DNA of 64,000 bases from Diospyros lotus (Eukaryota; Streptophyta; Magnoliopsida; Ericales; Ebenaceae): assembly GCF_014633365.1 (NCBI RefSeq), contig NC_068346.1:11925030-11989029 (forward strand), written 5' to 3'. The translations under genes and the position numbers were made by a program. Of the stretch, positions 10,001-24,480 are shown in pieces. The notes beneath the pieces are model-generated. The model worked only from the letters and a program-made list of their open reading frames with translations, had not been told where the DNA came from and did not search any database. The stretch's first letter is position 1. Every line of letters begins with the position of its first letter.

Positions 10001-11075
10001 ATATATATTGATGTTTGAGGAGGTTGGCACGGACTAAAACGTAGACCAACCCTCTCCTGAATCCGCCCCCGCCCCCGCCCCTGCACATAGAACATGCATG
10101 CCAAGGTTCAAAGTTGGTGAAGAGGTCTTATTGGATAAGAAGTTACCATTGTGTGTATAGATTTGTTATATGACTATTGTTTTTAGTTAATTGTTCTATT
10201 TTTAAGAATCTTTTATTAATTCTTCTATTTTTATTTGCTTTCAATTGCAAATCTTAGGGTGGCTAAAAAGGGTATTAATCCATAAATTTAAAACATTTAT
10301 GATTGAAGGAAAAGTATATATATGATCACAAACTTTGGTGTAGTGGAAAATAGTAGTTTATAGTATATACAGACCTACCTATGCATGCATACAAGCTTAG
10401 ATTCCTATACTTGACACATGAGGACATGGGAGTGAGGATATGGGAATTTCACTATATGGCTTTGTGTTGTGTTATGAGGATGTTGTGTCAATCAATCCAC
10501 CTAATGAAAGATACTTAATTGGTATGTAACTATCAATTTTGATTTCGGTTCTCTTATTAATTATATTTTAAATTATGTAAGTATCGGTTTAAATTTTAGA
10601 TGTTAGTAGTGAGGTAAAGAGTGTTAGTGAAATAAAAAACATTACAAAAGACGGAAGGACTAGAAAGATGCTAAATTGAATTGGAGGATCGGAGTAGATT
10701 GTGATAAATTAACCGCTTAGATAACGTTTGTTAACCAAGATATAGATCGAAAAATGTGAGATATAAAAAATATTTCAAACAAAAGTATTTTCTATTGTAT
10801 TTGTTAAATTTTTTGAAAAAAAGTTTCATGATTTATTATTTCGAACTTTTAAGATAAATTCATCTCTTTCTCCATTCGGATAACTTATGTTGAATTTTAC
10901 AGATAAGTTATCTTGATATAATCTTATCTTACTCATTTTAATGAATACTATCTTATAGTATTTTATATTTTGAATTCACATTGTGTCTAATTAACTTTTT
11001 ACAAAAAAATAATGTATATCTTTCATTTAGTGAGAAAAAAATTGAATTGCCCTTGAAATGGATTCATTCCTGCAG
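10001..11075. other. AT-rich spacer without recognisable genes
   Basis: It begins with a TA microsatellite (9989-10008) and a CCGCCCCCGCCCCCGCCCC stretch near 10063-10081. The remainder is AT-rich with only short reading frames. Confidence 0.45.
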
Positions 11076-11716
11076 GGTAAAAGGATTCAAGAGCTAGTTG
11101 CTGTCCTCTTACAATTTTGTAGGATCAAACCTTCAAAGGTATGTACTAGGTACAATTCAATTATACTATTTTTACCATATATTTGCATTTTTCATGATTT
11201 GATTTGGGTAACTATTTTAGCCCAATTGCAACTGTCAAACTCAGTGTTCACTACAAGAATGCTAATAAATGCAAATATACCAGAAATTGTGTAGTTCAGA
11301 AGCAAGTATTATTGTTCAAATATTCCCCCTCTTTGGTACGTCATTGTTATCCTAATATCATTTATCATTTGTTCATCAGATTACTCAATGAAAATTCTTC
11401 GCACACAATCAAACTAATTAAGCCAATTCTCATCTCAATCGTCCTATTCGTACATGGATGATTTCCTCTAGCTAAGTGAGAAGAAAACACTTGATGATAT
11501 TCGCTAGTCGATCTATAAGTGTACATAAACTAACTTAATTAGTTTAAATTATAACTCCTTCATGTTAGTACTTCATTAATTCTACTCGTTTTTTCATTCA
11601 TTAACCTTTTCCAACAGGTCTGCGGACTGCAGTTGTATCACACTATTAACAATGCTAAGCATCGAGACAGAATACAACAGGTTCTGTAACTCTTGCAAGA
11701 AATCTACAAAGAAGGT
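11076..11716 (+). pseudogene. Two exon-like segments of an unidentified gene
   Basis: A 63-bp open segment (11076-11138) is flanked by acceptor TTCCTGCAG and donor AAG/GTATGT. It encodes 21 residues including RIQELVAVLLQFCRIKPSK. A second segment starts at 11618 after TTTTCCAACAG and encodes VCGLQLYHTINNAKHRDRI; it can end at CAACAG/GTTCTG (11680, also 63 bp, phase 0) or AAGAAG/GTTAAA (11716), though the longer form has an in-frame TAA. Splice signals, matching phases and amphipathic helices suggest remnants of a real plant gene. I do not recognise the family. No start or downstream exons were found, and transposons follow, so a broken or transduplicated gene is the likeliest reading. Confidence 0.35.
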
Positions 11717-11822
11717 TAAAACTTTCATCTCCAATCTGATGAGTTATTAACTTTGTGCATTATGGCTCAATTAGATATGATGCTAATCCTCTTTAGGATT
11801 CAATTTGCAATTTTAGTTTTAA

Positions 11823-11832
11823 TTTTTTTTTT

Positions 11833-11863
<31 letters not shown>

Positions 11864-11867
11864 GGGG
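11823..11867 (+). repeat. T20G25 homopolymer junction
   Basis: Twenty T are followed directly by 25 G. The G-tract could form quadruplex DNA and is a known place for assembly or length error. The true length is uncertain. Confidence 0.8.
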
Positions 11868-12720
11868 CTGAATAAGGGTTCAGGACTAAAGCTTTAGGAA
11901 CAAAATCTAAAAGGACTAGCAAAACATATAGCAAGAAACTATCTTATTAAGAGAGTTACATGTTAGGACTTCATACAAAAGGAAACCAACAAAATACAAG
12001 AAATTAGACAACCTCTTGCAAGGGATTGGTCGAGGAAAAGCAGAAGCAAGCATAGAGAGCTCGAAAACGAAGGACAAAGATTTTATGTTATAGTCGAAAA
12101 GCAATTGAATGCTTGATGCAATATAAATTATCAATGTATCATAAGAAAAAACTTCATACAAAATTTTGTTACCATCTACAAGTGGCTTCATATTCTTTCA
12201 TGAATCATAGGCAATCCTAGGAAATTCCATATAATGATTGCCCAAAAATATTTCATGGCATGAAATTTCACCTTGAGGTGAGTTCACTAAACTTAGTACT
12301 GTCACGAAAGGATCGATTTCAGATAAAACAAGTATTGGAGGAAGAAAACATGCATTGAGAAAGATACTTATAATCTCAAGTTCTCAACTATCAACATACA
12401 ACTTTTAGAAATATAGAGAAAAATTACCTTCTTGATGATCTTTCAATTTGAACAATTCTTGTTCAACTTCATGATTTGGGCTTCTATATAACTACAAGAA
12501 GAAAAATAAAATAATTACTAACGATAGGAAGAGAATTGATTAGTAGCATGCATTATGCATTAAAAGTTTTACTAAAACAACAATTCTAAAATCGATTTAT
12601 TTGTCCAAAAACAATTGCCGCTGAAAAGAAAGTAAATTTTATTATCAATATATACCTTTTCTCCATTATCAAACAACAATTTCCCCTTTCAAATTGTTCT
12701 GATTCTCATAACTCTATGCA
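11868..12720. other. Unassigned AT-rich sequence
   Basis: This holds a minus-strand frame of 91 codons (11916-12191) that starts near MKPLVDGNKILYEVF and lacks recognisable motifs. No splice-supported exon or repeat end was identified. Confidence 0.35.
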
Positions 12721-12721
12721 A

Positions 12722-12722
<1 letters not shown>

Positions 12723-12798
<76 letters not shown>
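12723..12798. repeat. (AAT)n microsatellite, about 25 units
   Basis: A near-perfect AAT/ATA trinucleotide run, a typical length-variable plant microsatellite. It is followed by unassigned sequence up to the copia LTR at 13114. Confidence 0.95.
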
Positions 12799-13113
12799 TG
12801 TTTTTTTTATAACAATTTATAAATATACATATGGTTGCCAGTGACTTAATTTACTTTAAGCATCCCTTCTTACAAAGTAGTAGATCTCACTTGCAAGTTG
12901 CGAATCCTTATATGCATGCTCATTTGCAATTCCAATACTTGGAAAGTTATTCATTCCATTTTGTTAAGCTTGATGACCTTTGAATTAGATGGATGCACAT
13001 CTGCTGCCATTTTCCATCCAATACACTTACAGACTTTAAGCCATAACAGATCCACTATATACACTAACAAATAATTAAAATACATAGAGAAAGCACCAGA
13101 CCAAATGCCTATT
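12799..13113. other. Unassigned spacer left of the nested transposon block
   Basis: No coding or RNA feature was recognised. The last five bases before the copia LTR (13109-13113, CTATT) are the predicted target-site copy of that insertion. Its partner should lie beyond the right end of the window. Confidence 0.35.
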
Positions 13114-16100
13114 TGTTAGGAAATTAACTTTCACAATTGATTGAAACTAAGAGGAAGAAATTATAAATCTAACAAACACTATTCAAAAATAATAAAGCAT
13201 AACGACTGTAACGACCCGTTGGTGGGTCTAAGAGTTATTAATATTTTATTTATAAGCATTGGAAATTTTGCCTCTATTAAATCAAATGTGAGAAATATTT
13301 TATGTGACAAATGAATGTAAATAAATTATGTGTTAAATTAATGGATTGAATCGCCCATTTGGGCCTAAGCCCATGTATTAGTGGGTTGTGTTTTAATTAA
13401 ATGGGATCGATATTGATTGGGACCTAGGATGGAAATGGGCCACTTGGAATTTGACCATTGAAATGGGCTTTGAGCCCATGTGTTTGAAGTGGTATGTATT
13501 AATGAGTAATGAAATAAATGGAAATAATATGGATTGGGGTTTGAAAATTGGTTAGGCCCATGTGAAATTTTGTTGTATTAAATGAAGTTATAAAGTTGGC
13601 TCATTGGGCCAAATATGTGTTGAATTATTGATTTGGGCTTGAATCCAATTGCAAATTGTGTTTTAAATTAAATGAAAATAAGAATTGTGTCAATTGTTAA
13701 AGATGACCTTACTTTTTGAATAAAGGTGAGGGTAAAAAGGAGATTGCATAATTGGTTTGATAAAGAAAATAAGAAAAAACCAAAATGTCCAAAATGGGTG
13801 TAACGATCCGTTAGGGGGTCCAGGCGTTTTCGTATATTTTATTATGAATTCAAAATTTTTACTTTAATTAATTGAGAATTGAAAATATTTTTTTTATTTA
13901 TGGAATAAAGTGTAAATGGAAATAATAATTTGGTAGCCCATCTAAATGGGATTCAAAAATGTGGGAAAAATTCAACTAAATTGGGCCATTGAGATGTGTT
14001 TAGAATTTTAATTATATTATGAATGAGTCTAGGTGTTTTATTATTTAATGGCAATTTAATGGTATTTTAAATGTAGATCTAAGTATTTCAATATTTAATA
14101 ATAAATTGCTCTGATGGCATAGAAATAATTTTGGATTGTATAATTTTATATTATGGTGCATGTGATCGTGAAAATAAGTATATGAGTTTAATTTTTAAGA
14201 AATTGAAAAATAATGTAATGGGCCTCATCTAATTAGTTAATGGGTTTGTGGGTTTATCAGGTGAGCTAAATAAATTATTGGGTTGTGCCCAAGTAAAGAA
14301 CTTAAATTTTATTATGTGAATAAGAAAAAGGAATAGTTAAATAAAAATAGGTGTCAGTTGCCAATGATGCCCGTGGTATTTCTTTTGACCATTGTAAACG
14401 TAAGGGGCAATCAGTTAATTCGGCGAGGATGCAGCATGCAGGCCTGCAACCCTCTCCTTTTTCCCTCTGTTGCACCCGAAGCTTTCCCCTTCCATGTAAC
14501 CTTGCCAACGTCCAACTTTTTCACTTGTCATCTTGTTTTCTTAGTTTACATCTTCTTATTCAATATCTTTCTTTTTCTTCTTCTTCATGGTTCATTTGTT
14601 ATACTGCATGCGTTGTTTCCATTACGTTGGGGGACCCTTTTGGATTTTTGAATCTTCATCAAGCAAGTTCTTTTTCTTGAACCACTCTTTTACTTTCATT
14701 TCATTCTTCCATTCGTGAGTTCTTTGATCATAAGAGTTATGCATTTGGATATTCACTTGAACTATTCTTCTTCTCCATTTTCTGTAAATATACTGTTCAC
14801 ATATATATATATATATACATATATACACCCAATTATATATTCCCTTCTAATCTAGCGTTGGATCACCCAGATTTTCATTATTTTCAATTGGGATTGTTTT
14901 CCCCAATCTTCTTTCGAAATGGTGTAACCATAAGTATTGCTTGTGTTATATATATATATGTATAAATCATTATCTTCATAAGTGAGTTGCAGAATCATTT
15001 TGCAGTCATTCGAATAGGCAATGACATATCCGAATGAGTCTTGGAAAGTCATGTGAGTAACATCTGGATGAGTGTGTGTCTCATCCGAATATATATATCA
15101 ACCCATCGAATGCTACCCTCCAAAGATAGCCATATCTGGATAGATCACCATAGTAGCAACTTCAAACCCAATTTTGACCTTGATAAATTCATAATATCTT
15201 AAAACTAAAAACACAAAAGTTCACTACAGGAAATAAGATTTTTAGTGGAGGCCAAAGTCATCACTAAAAGCCCAAAAAGTCATCACTAAAAGTATTTGTG
15301 ACAGTCAGACAGACCGTCACAAGTCGTCACTAATACCCTCGTCACTAATGTAATTAGTGACGATAAATGTGACCGTCACTAAAATTAGCCCATTAGTGAC
15401 AGCCATATATGACCGTCACTAATATAATTAGTGCCCATAATGTTGGCCGTCACTAATGACAACTCATTAGTGGCCATAATATTGGCCGTCACTAATGGAA
15501 GCCCATTAGTGATCGTCATACGTGGCTGTCACTACATGTTGGCCCTCACTAAAATTTATATTTTTAATTTTTAAAAAATTAAAATTTTTTTCCATTAAAA
15601 CATTTAAAAAATAATATATATAATTAAAAATATATATTCTTAGATTAATTATTAAATTAACCTAATTAATCTAAAATAATTTTATTCTAATATAATTTAA
15701 AACTAGAATTATAAAAATTATAAAATTTGTATTTATAAATTGAAAATTAATATTCAACCAAAATATTAATAATATTTATAATATTATACTGATTGTTACA
15801 TAAAAATAGCTACAAAAAGTAATCGTTACCAACACTAAGCAAGTTAGGCTAGTAAGTCAATTGTAGATTATGCGTTGATTTATATGAATTACACTCAATT
15901 TAAGTCAATCACATAAATTAGAACATATTCATATATACAATGAGTCAATCACATGAATTAGAATATATTCATATATACAATCAGAAAACAACATGAGATG
16001 TTATTGAATTTTTATACCATGCATGACTAGTTAATACGTATTCACCGAGCACATAACACGACATCAAATTTTTGAATTGTTCAACTAGATAATTCAGTGA

Positions 16101-16730
16101 CCTCGTTATCCATTAAGAAAGTCATCGAACGGGAATTTAAGACTAACTTCCAACAAATCTAACTTAATTACTGGAAATTATTTAATTAATTATATTCTTT
16201 ATTTAATATAATTTCTAGAAAAAATCCAGTAATCTCCCCTTTAACTGGACTGCACCACCTGTAAGAAAAAAAAAAACACAAAAAATATTATAATATAATT
16301 TCAACGAACAAAAAATGACATTTTTATTGATATTATAACAAAAAAATATATTAATAAAAAATAAATTAAATTAGAACCTGAAAATGAAGAACCGACCCTT
16401 AAAATTTCACAGAGTGAGATTGCCCAAAGGCCCATTAATGAGCTGCAAAATAAAGAACAATTAATTATATAAAATTATTAAAAAATATTAAATTTTCAAA
16501 AAATTAATTAAATTATAAAAAAAATTAGAATATTATAAAAATCAATTCTACTTAACTTAAAAAAAATTACCTATAGCTTCCAAATGACCTGCAAATACAA
16601 AAAACAAATTATAAACATTTTCACAATTTAAATTTGTGAACTTTTGATTATAAACATTACCTAAAATAATTGATGACATTTCAATAACTTTGATAAGTAT
16701 AGGAGATGTTACCACAATGACGGTAACTAG

Positions 16731-18832
16731 TGTAACAGCCCACCTCTTCAGGGCGTGTTATACCTTAGGAAATTTGGGTCTTTTTTTTTTTTTTTAATTT
16801 ACATTGCTCTCGAAATTTCCTAAGACCTATCTAGTGCTAGACGAGATATTTACACTAGAAAATAAATACAAAGCAAAAACTGAATCGAATCTGCTCATGT
16901 CAATACATACATGAATAAATGAACATAGCATTTATTACAAAGTTATTACATAAGTGCCTGAAAATAAAACAAATGTACTTAATTCTTAAACTATTCATAT
17001 TACAACAAAACATGGCACATTTCCTCGTTTCTTGACGTCTCGCGTCACTACACATCTCCAACCCCGGTATCACCACTGCAAGTCTCGACTGGAACGTTGA
17101 ATGTTCTAGAGGCGAACCCAAGTTAGATGATGAACCATCTAAGTAAGGGTACATAATGTTATGTCATGTGTGTATGTAATGTTTTTTCTCGTAGGTGTCA
17201 ACTGCACCCCTCATGCTACCTACCATTTTAGCGGCCACCTCTTTCGAAGCCGAAGTGTATGGGTGCACCTTTGGTAAGGTAACGGTGCCAGTTCGTACTC
17301 CCTACAGCCTCATATGCGTGTGATCAATGGCATCAACGTGTATTTATGCATTTCATAATCATGTCATAGATGCAGTCTACGTGTTGAGTACATATCATAG
17401 CATGTCAATATGATGAAAGCATTCTCGAAGATAAACATTTATAACCTACTAAGTTTGAAACGGTACACTTACAGCTAAATTGTCTCGAAAAGCATGTTGA
17501 CCTCGAAAATCGTGTCGAGCGGCTATTGCTCAATATTCTCGTCCTCAAGGGCTACTAAAACATTAAATTTATTTTTAGAAAATTATTTTACTATTTTTCA
17601 TAATTTCTTCAATTTTTTTTATTTCTAAGCCTTATCTCTTCAAAATTACATAATAATTATCTAGACTTCCAAAAAATCTAATTTCTTTTTACTAATATTC
17701 CTTAAATAATATTTCTAGTATTCTGAAATTTTCCAAATTAATTTCCTATTTTTTCTTATTTTCATAATAGAAAAACTATTTAAATAAATGACTAATTTAA
17801 CATTTTCCAGAATAATTTTCACAAAAGCATAAACAATATTCCAGATTTAATGGAAATTTTTTCAAAATTTTATTTCTTTTATTTTTTACTTTTTTCTTTA
17901 TTTCTTTTCTTTTCTTTTTATTTTTTTCTGGCGGGCGCGTGCGACCACACGCCCGACCCCCCCTACAGGTCATTTTCTCCAGCGGCCTTCTCGCCACCGA
18001 CGATGTTGCTGCCTCCCAAAGCTTCAAAAGAAGCTTCTGATCCCCTAAATTCCGACCCCCCGATCTCGATAACAACTTTAGATTTGCAAAAAAACATAGC
18101 AAAAATACCTCAATTTTGTGTTTGAAGCCTCAGCTCCTGCGACTTGCAACTTTCCGGCGAGTGCTCGATTCTCCCTCCTTGCTGCTCCGTTGGCCACCAA
18201 AATCACCAAAAAGTTTACCCACGACTCAAAGACCAAGACTCCACTCTCAAATCCTCTCAACACTGCCCCAAATGCCCGATCTTAGCTATGAAATTTTTGG
18301 ATGAATGGGATTTGCGCGAACTCGGCTATTTATAGCCAAAACTCCATCGCGAACGTCCTATCGAGGCACCCACGTGCCCTAGAAGCTATTACTGACGTCT
18401 TTGGGAGCATTTAAAGCTCCCCTTACCCCTTATCGGCCGATTGCAGGCACGGCCATGCTTTGGCCGTGCGCCTGCTCCAGATTTTCGACAATTTTTTCCT
18501 TTTTCTTTTTTATACAGATATACATACATATATACATATACACCTTTATAATATACATACATACTTACATACGAATTTATATAATATACTTATCATAATA
18601 CAAAATCCCATTACAAAATTATAATATTTTTACTATATACCTTATATACACATATAACAGTAAGAAAATACTTATAATTTCTGGTACATAAGCATTATAA
18701 TTTCACACCATGATTTAGGTTAATTAAATCACACACAACTTACCCTATTGATTAAAATTTCCAATAACTTCTTTAGGGGTCTCAAAACACTAAATTTTCG
18801 ATTTATTTTTTACGATACCTAACGGTATTACA
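16731..18832 (-). mobile_element. Solo LTR B1 (2102 bp) inside CACTA-1
   Basis: The plus strand reads TGTAACAGCCCACCTC at the start and AACGGTATTACA at the end, with the perfect duplication ACTAG on both sides (16726-16730, 18833-18837). The start matches LTR B4 (49110, TGTAACAGCCCGCC). Orientation is minus: a TATA-like CTATAAATAG occurs on the minus strand near 18330, and segments such as that at 17100-17150 are the reverse complement of parts of LTR B3. A GC-rich part at 17930-18020 contains GGGCGCGTGCG. No internal domain remains. Confidence 0.93.
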
Positions 18833-19574
18833 ACTAGCAGTCAGGTAATTGGCAAAAGCTTGGTGAATGTTTGTGGTAGTGAAAGGTGTATGACTGACAC
18901 TAAAGTAAATGGCAGACAAAGTAAAGGCTCTAGCCATGAAAAACAATAGGATAAAAGTATGACATGGATGTGGCTCGTAGAATAGATTTCTAATGATGTA
19001 CTGGTGCTGTTTCTTTTGGTTGTTGAATCCCACTTCGATTGATCAATGCGGGAAATTTCAAATCCTCCTTACTAATAGAATCCAAATGAGCTTTGGACTG
19101 ATAAGAAGACCCATTCAATTGGCTAGAAACTCGAACAACAAGATATTCTTACAAAACTAAATGGTTAATTAAAAATGTGATAGCTATAACGGCAGCCAAA
19201 TAAGGAATAAGTGTCACTTAGACAACAGAAGAATAAAATGTAATCTTAAAAAAGAAACTAGAGACAATTTATATCTATCAGTTCTCTCTTTCTTTTCACG
19301 GCACAAAAATAAATGCACTCTTCCTTTTAGGCCCCTTCTCATGATGCGCCAACTCACTAAATTTGAAAATAGACAAATTTAACTTCCCCCATTCTTCTAA
19401 CTTCCCAATCCTTCCCATGTTTTTTGTGACTCCTATTTGCTCTAATTACTCTCCAACAAATGACACCAAAATTACTCCTTCACCAAAACATTCTCACATA
19501 CATCAATTTTCACCTTTAGTAGATAAGAAAACATCATTCAGAATTTGAATTCATAAATTGCTGAAAGTTATTTA

Positions 19575-19897
<323 letters not shown>

Positions 19898-20828
19898 CTG
19901 CACAACTTTTTAATAGTTTCAGAAGTGATTGATAACACATAAAAAGCATGGGACAAGATACACAAATAATGGATCATATTAAAATAAATGGAGGAAAATC
20001 ATCCTCATGTCTCTCAAATCCAATACCAATCCTTTCAATCATCCCAAATATTTCAAGAATATCACCAGGAATCAACTAAGGAGTGGGGAAATAAGTGCAA
20101 ATAAAGTCGGGCTCAAAAAAAAAATAACAAACTCATGATTGCAATCAAAATTATTTAAACTCAGGTAATTTATAATTTGCACTATAGATTCTAGTATTTC
20201 CAAATTTCAGTAACCCCCAAAATCTCCAGAGTCCTGTGGTTGACACAATAAACTAAAAAATAAATGGAACTTGATTTGGAAATTACTCACCCATCCAATA
20301 GAATGGGAGGAAAGCAACACGTCATCAAACACCAGTTTGGCTTCAGAATCCGCCCGCTTAAACTTAATACAATGGCTCCTAGGCCACCCACCCAAGCCAA
20401 GCACAATGATAAGATTCTAAATCACCCATGCTTCATATTTGAAACAATATATAAAAAAATCAGGATTCAGTGCTAGAGCCATATAAAAGCTCTTAGAATG
20501 AACAAACTTGAAAACAAATGTAAACCTCAGCCGAATCCAATGATGACATATTAATTAGGCTACTAATCAGAACATATACATACAAAACGTTAGGTCGGAG
20601 ACCAGGAAGCAAAGCTAGAAACTAACTGCAGCTTTGCCTTGGGACAAAACCTGAATCAATTTACAAAGAGACGTGGCAGGCAAAGACAAATCATCAGATT
20701 CTGCTGTTTATCCAGTACTCCACGTCCAAGGACCCCCAAAAGAAAAATAATAATAAAATAACGTAACAAGTAACAACATACAAAGCTAGAAACTAACATA
20801 CAAAACAAGGAAGAAATTGGTCTCGACC

Positions 20829-21060
20829 GGAGGCAGAGGCGGCGACGGAGAATGGAGGCGGTGGCAGCGGTGACGACTGGAGGCGGAGACAGCTGTGACG
20901 GGCGAAGGCGGTGGCAGGGGCGACGAAAGAAGGCAGAGGCAGCAGCGACGGAGAATGGAGGTTGTGGCAGCGGCGAAGCTAGGGGCGGAGGTAGTGGCGA
21001 TAAACGTAGGCGGTGGCAGGGGCGACGAAAGGAGGCGGAGACGGCGACGGCGGCAGTGAG
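20829..21060. repeat. 102-bp GC-rich tandem repeat in CACTA-1 (about 2.3 units)
   Basis: GACGGAGAATGGAGG and GGTGGCAGGGGCGACGAAAG each recur 102 bp apart. The block is GGCGGNGGC-rich and translates to low-complexity proline/arginine or glycine frames on both strands, so the 168-codon frame over it is not a credible gene. Its position relative to the captured exon parallels the GC-rich block of CACTA-2. Confidence 0.7.
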
Positions 21061-23539
21061 TTCACAGATATAGAGAGAGAGGGGGGGGAGAGAGGGGAGA
21101 GAGTAGGATTTTACATTTGGCAATTTTGGGGAAAGAGGTGCGCAAGGGCATCTCCCGCCCAAGCGCCCACTATTTTGGTTTTTTTTTTTTTTTTTTTAAA
21201 TATTTGTTTGTTAAATAAAAATTAAATAATTTATGAAAGATAATATTTTTTATTATTTAATTGATAAAAATAAAATAATTTATAATTATGATAACTAATA
21301 AAATAATAATTTAAAATATGTTAATAAAATAATTTAAATTGTTACATCAAATTAATATTTATTTAAAAATATTATTATATTAAAAATCTAATAATTATAA
21401 TAAATTATTTTGATATATTATAAATCTAACAATTATAAATATAAAATTAAGTTTTCATTTTTTTATTTTTCGGTATTTAAAAAAATATTAAATAAAAATG
21501 TCACAAAAATAATTTAAGGCATAAAAAATTAAAAATATAAGAAAAATAAGATTAGGGACAAAAAATGCTTAATAAAATATATAAAAATAATTTATATGTG
21601 TTTAACCTCGATTCAAAATATATATAAAAAAAACATCAATTTTGGTTTTCAAATCCTAAACAAATTGATTACACCATAAGTCCAAAACTTAAAAACAAAG
21701 ATAAATTTAATGCTTTATTATGTTGTACAAATATAAAAATACGAGACCGTTAGTCTTATTTATAATTTAATGCTTTATTATATAAAGAGAATGATATAAA
21801 GGAGATATATGTTTTGATGATATTGATTTTTTCCCTTATTTAAGGTCATTAATTTTTTTTCAACATTCAACTTATTGATATGTAATATTAATAATCTTAT
21901 AAAGTATCTATTTTATACTGTCATAATATCAATTTCTATTAAACACAATTATGTAATGTTTAAAAATAAAAACACATGCATGTAAAGTACTGCTAAACTA
22001 TAGTGGAGGAAAAAAAACTAATAACTTTGATTTTAAAGTAAATAATTAATTAGTTATGACAGAACTCAAAATATATTTAGTTAAATGACAAAAAGGGGAT
22101 TATTGTGGATGCCTTGCCTGTTTAGTTTTTATTTGATTAAAAATAAAATATTAATCGAGTAGCTATCATACTCTTTTATGATGAATCATATAATTTTTTA
22201 ATTTTATCGACTCATAAGATTAATAAATGAATTGTAATTATAATTGAAACAATCAAAATTGCAACAAAAGAAGAAAACAACAAGTATAGTACCAATTTAA
22301 TGCTTTATTATATATTTAATTTTTTTGATGTATTGTTATTCTTAATTCAACAAGTTATTATAAAATCGATATTTCTATTTTAAGTGCTAACTCAGGGTAA
22401 ATTATTATTATAGAAGAAAACAATGAGTACAATATTAATAATAAATTATTATATATTTAATATATATTTGAATTTAGTAATTTTATCACATTTAGTTTAA
22501 AAAAAAAATTCACATTTATTAATTTTTTTTCATATTTAGTTAGAAATTCAAATTAGTAACGGACGATAAGTTCGTCGCTAAAATAAATTTAAAATATTTT
22601 TATAATAATTTAAATATATTTATAAAAACAAAAAATTAAAATTAGGGAAGAATTTAAAAAATAAATTTATATTATATTTTTAAACTTCATGTCACCTCGA
22701 TCATATGAAATTAAGCTAATTCGTATATTTATGATTAATCAAACAAACATATGGTATCATTAAAATTTAATACTTTATTATATAAGGAGAAAGAGAAATT
22801 TTGTGATTAATTGTTTTGGTTTTAGGCCTCTTTTATATGGTCCAGCCTTTTTGGAGTTTTTAGCCTGCAAGGGCATCGTATTTAAACAATTTTTTTAATT
22901 ATTGTTGGGTTTTTGGTTGCTTTTGGAATAAGAATTTGTGATCTTTTCCGTGTTTATAATCTGAGTTTGAGTGTGTTAATTGAGGATTGTATGTGCGCCT
23001 ACATTAGGTTGGTAAAGGTATAGAAAAAAATATTATTCCCAAAAAAATAATTTTTTCTGCTACAAAATTGAATTTAGTGATACAAAAATTTTGGTAGAGA
23101 AAATCAATTTAACACGAAAATTAATATGATTAGCAATGATTGAATGTAGTGAAAAATAAGTGTTTTCTCTACAGTTTCGTAGAGAAAATCAAACTTTTTG
23201 CAATAAACACAAATTTTGATTAATTATTTTTTAGTATTACAATTAATTATTGTGACTAGATAAATAAAATTACTTAAAAAATCACGTTATTTGAATGGAA
23301 AGTGATCAATTATCTAGAGAAAATATGTAAATTTACAATTTAATTCGTTTGATGACATTAGTATATATATATATATATATATTTAGTATATTTATCTAAT
23401 AAGTGGATTCATTTTATTAGTTTAAAATTGCATAATTAAGTGTATTAAGACTAAATCATGTTAAATTTATATATTTTTTTATCTTTAATGCGTAACTCTT
23501 TTTATGATTCTTTTTTAATTCTAAAAATTATACATCACA

Positions 23540-24480
23540 TTTAGTGACGGCCACCCTTGGCCGTCACTATTTCTTCCCATCTGTGACTGACGTTTCCCGA
23601 CTTTCACTAAAGGTGACATTCAGTGACGACCTCGCGTGGCTGTCACTATTGATCGCCCCATTTGTGACCCAACATTGCTTGGCCCTCGCTGAAGCTCGAA
23701 CAATTAGTGACTGTCAGAGGTGGCCATCACTGAAGTTGACATTCCGTGACGTCCTCACGTGGCTGTCACTATTGATCGCCCCATCTGTGACTCATCCATG
23801 CCTGGCCCTCACTGATGCTCGAACATTTAGTGACGGTAGGAGGTTGCCGTCACTAAAGTTGACATTCCGTGACGGCCTCATATGGCTGTCACTATTGATC
23901 GCCCTATTTGTGACTCACCCTTACTTGGCCCTCACTGAAGCTCGAACATTTAGTGATGGTCAGATGTGACCGTCACTAAAAGTACACATTCAATGACAGC
24001 CAAATATGGATGTCACTATTGCTCCCCCATCTGTGACCGACGTTCCCCGACCCTCACTAAAGGTGACATTTAGTGACGGCCTCGCGTGGCTGTCACTATT
24101 GATCGCCCCATATGTGACTCACCCTTGCCTGGCCCTCACTAAAGCTCGAACATTTAGTGATGGCCAGATGTGGCCGTCACTAAAAGCACACATTCAGTGA
24201 TGGCCAAATGTGGCCGTCATTATTTCTCCCCCATCTGTGACCAACTTTGCCTGACCCTCACTAAAGGTTGGAATTAATAACCACCTTCGCCTGGCCCTCA
24301 CTGAAACTCAAACATTTAATGACGGTTGGAGGTGTTTGTCACTAAAGGTGAACATTCAGTGACGACCAACTGTGGCTGTCACTATTGCTCCCCCATTTGT
24401 GACCAACTTTGCCCGGCCCTCACTAAAGGTTGGAATTAGTGACCACTTTTGACTGGCCGTCACTAAAGGTGGTCACTAAA
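23540..24480. repeat. Right subterminal repeats of CACTA-1
   Basis: At least three units of about 118 bp start with GTGACGGCCTCGCGTGGC, include TGTCACTATTGATCGCCC and end with CTCGAACATTTAGTGACGG. Shorter units continue to the terminus. GTGACGG and CCGTCAC words occur in both orientations. The apparent frames at 23544-23969 and 24006-24200 are by-products of the repeat. Confidence 0.88.

Noticed and set aside
18803..19033. Minus-strand frame as another DUF300 exon
   Set aside because: It overlaps the end of solo LTR B1 and its residues do not resemble the family.
20656..21162. 168-codon minus-strand frame in CACTA-1
   Set aside because: Proline/arginine low-complexity translation of the 102-bp GC-rich repeat; no splice or domain support.
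23544..24200. Two plus-strand frames with repeated SDGLAWLSLLIAP-like segments
   Set aside because: They are read from CACTA subterminal repeats; the amino-acid repetition mirrors the DNA repeat.
23544..24480. CRISPR-like array from regularly spaced GTGACGG repeats
   Set aside because: Spacers are themselves repeated, both orientations occur, and the setting is a plant CACTA terminus.
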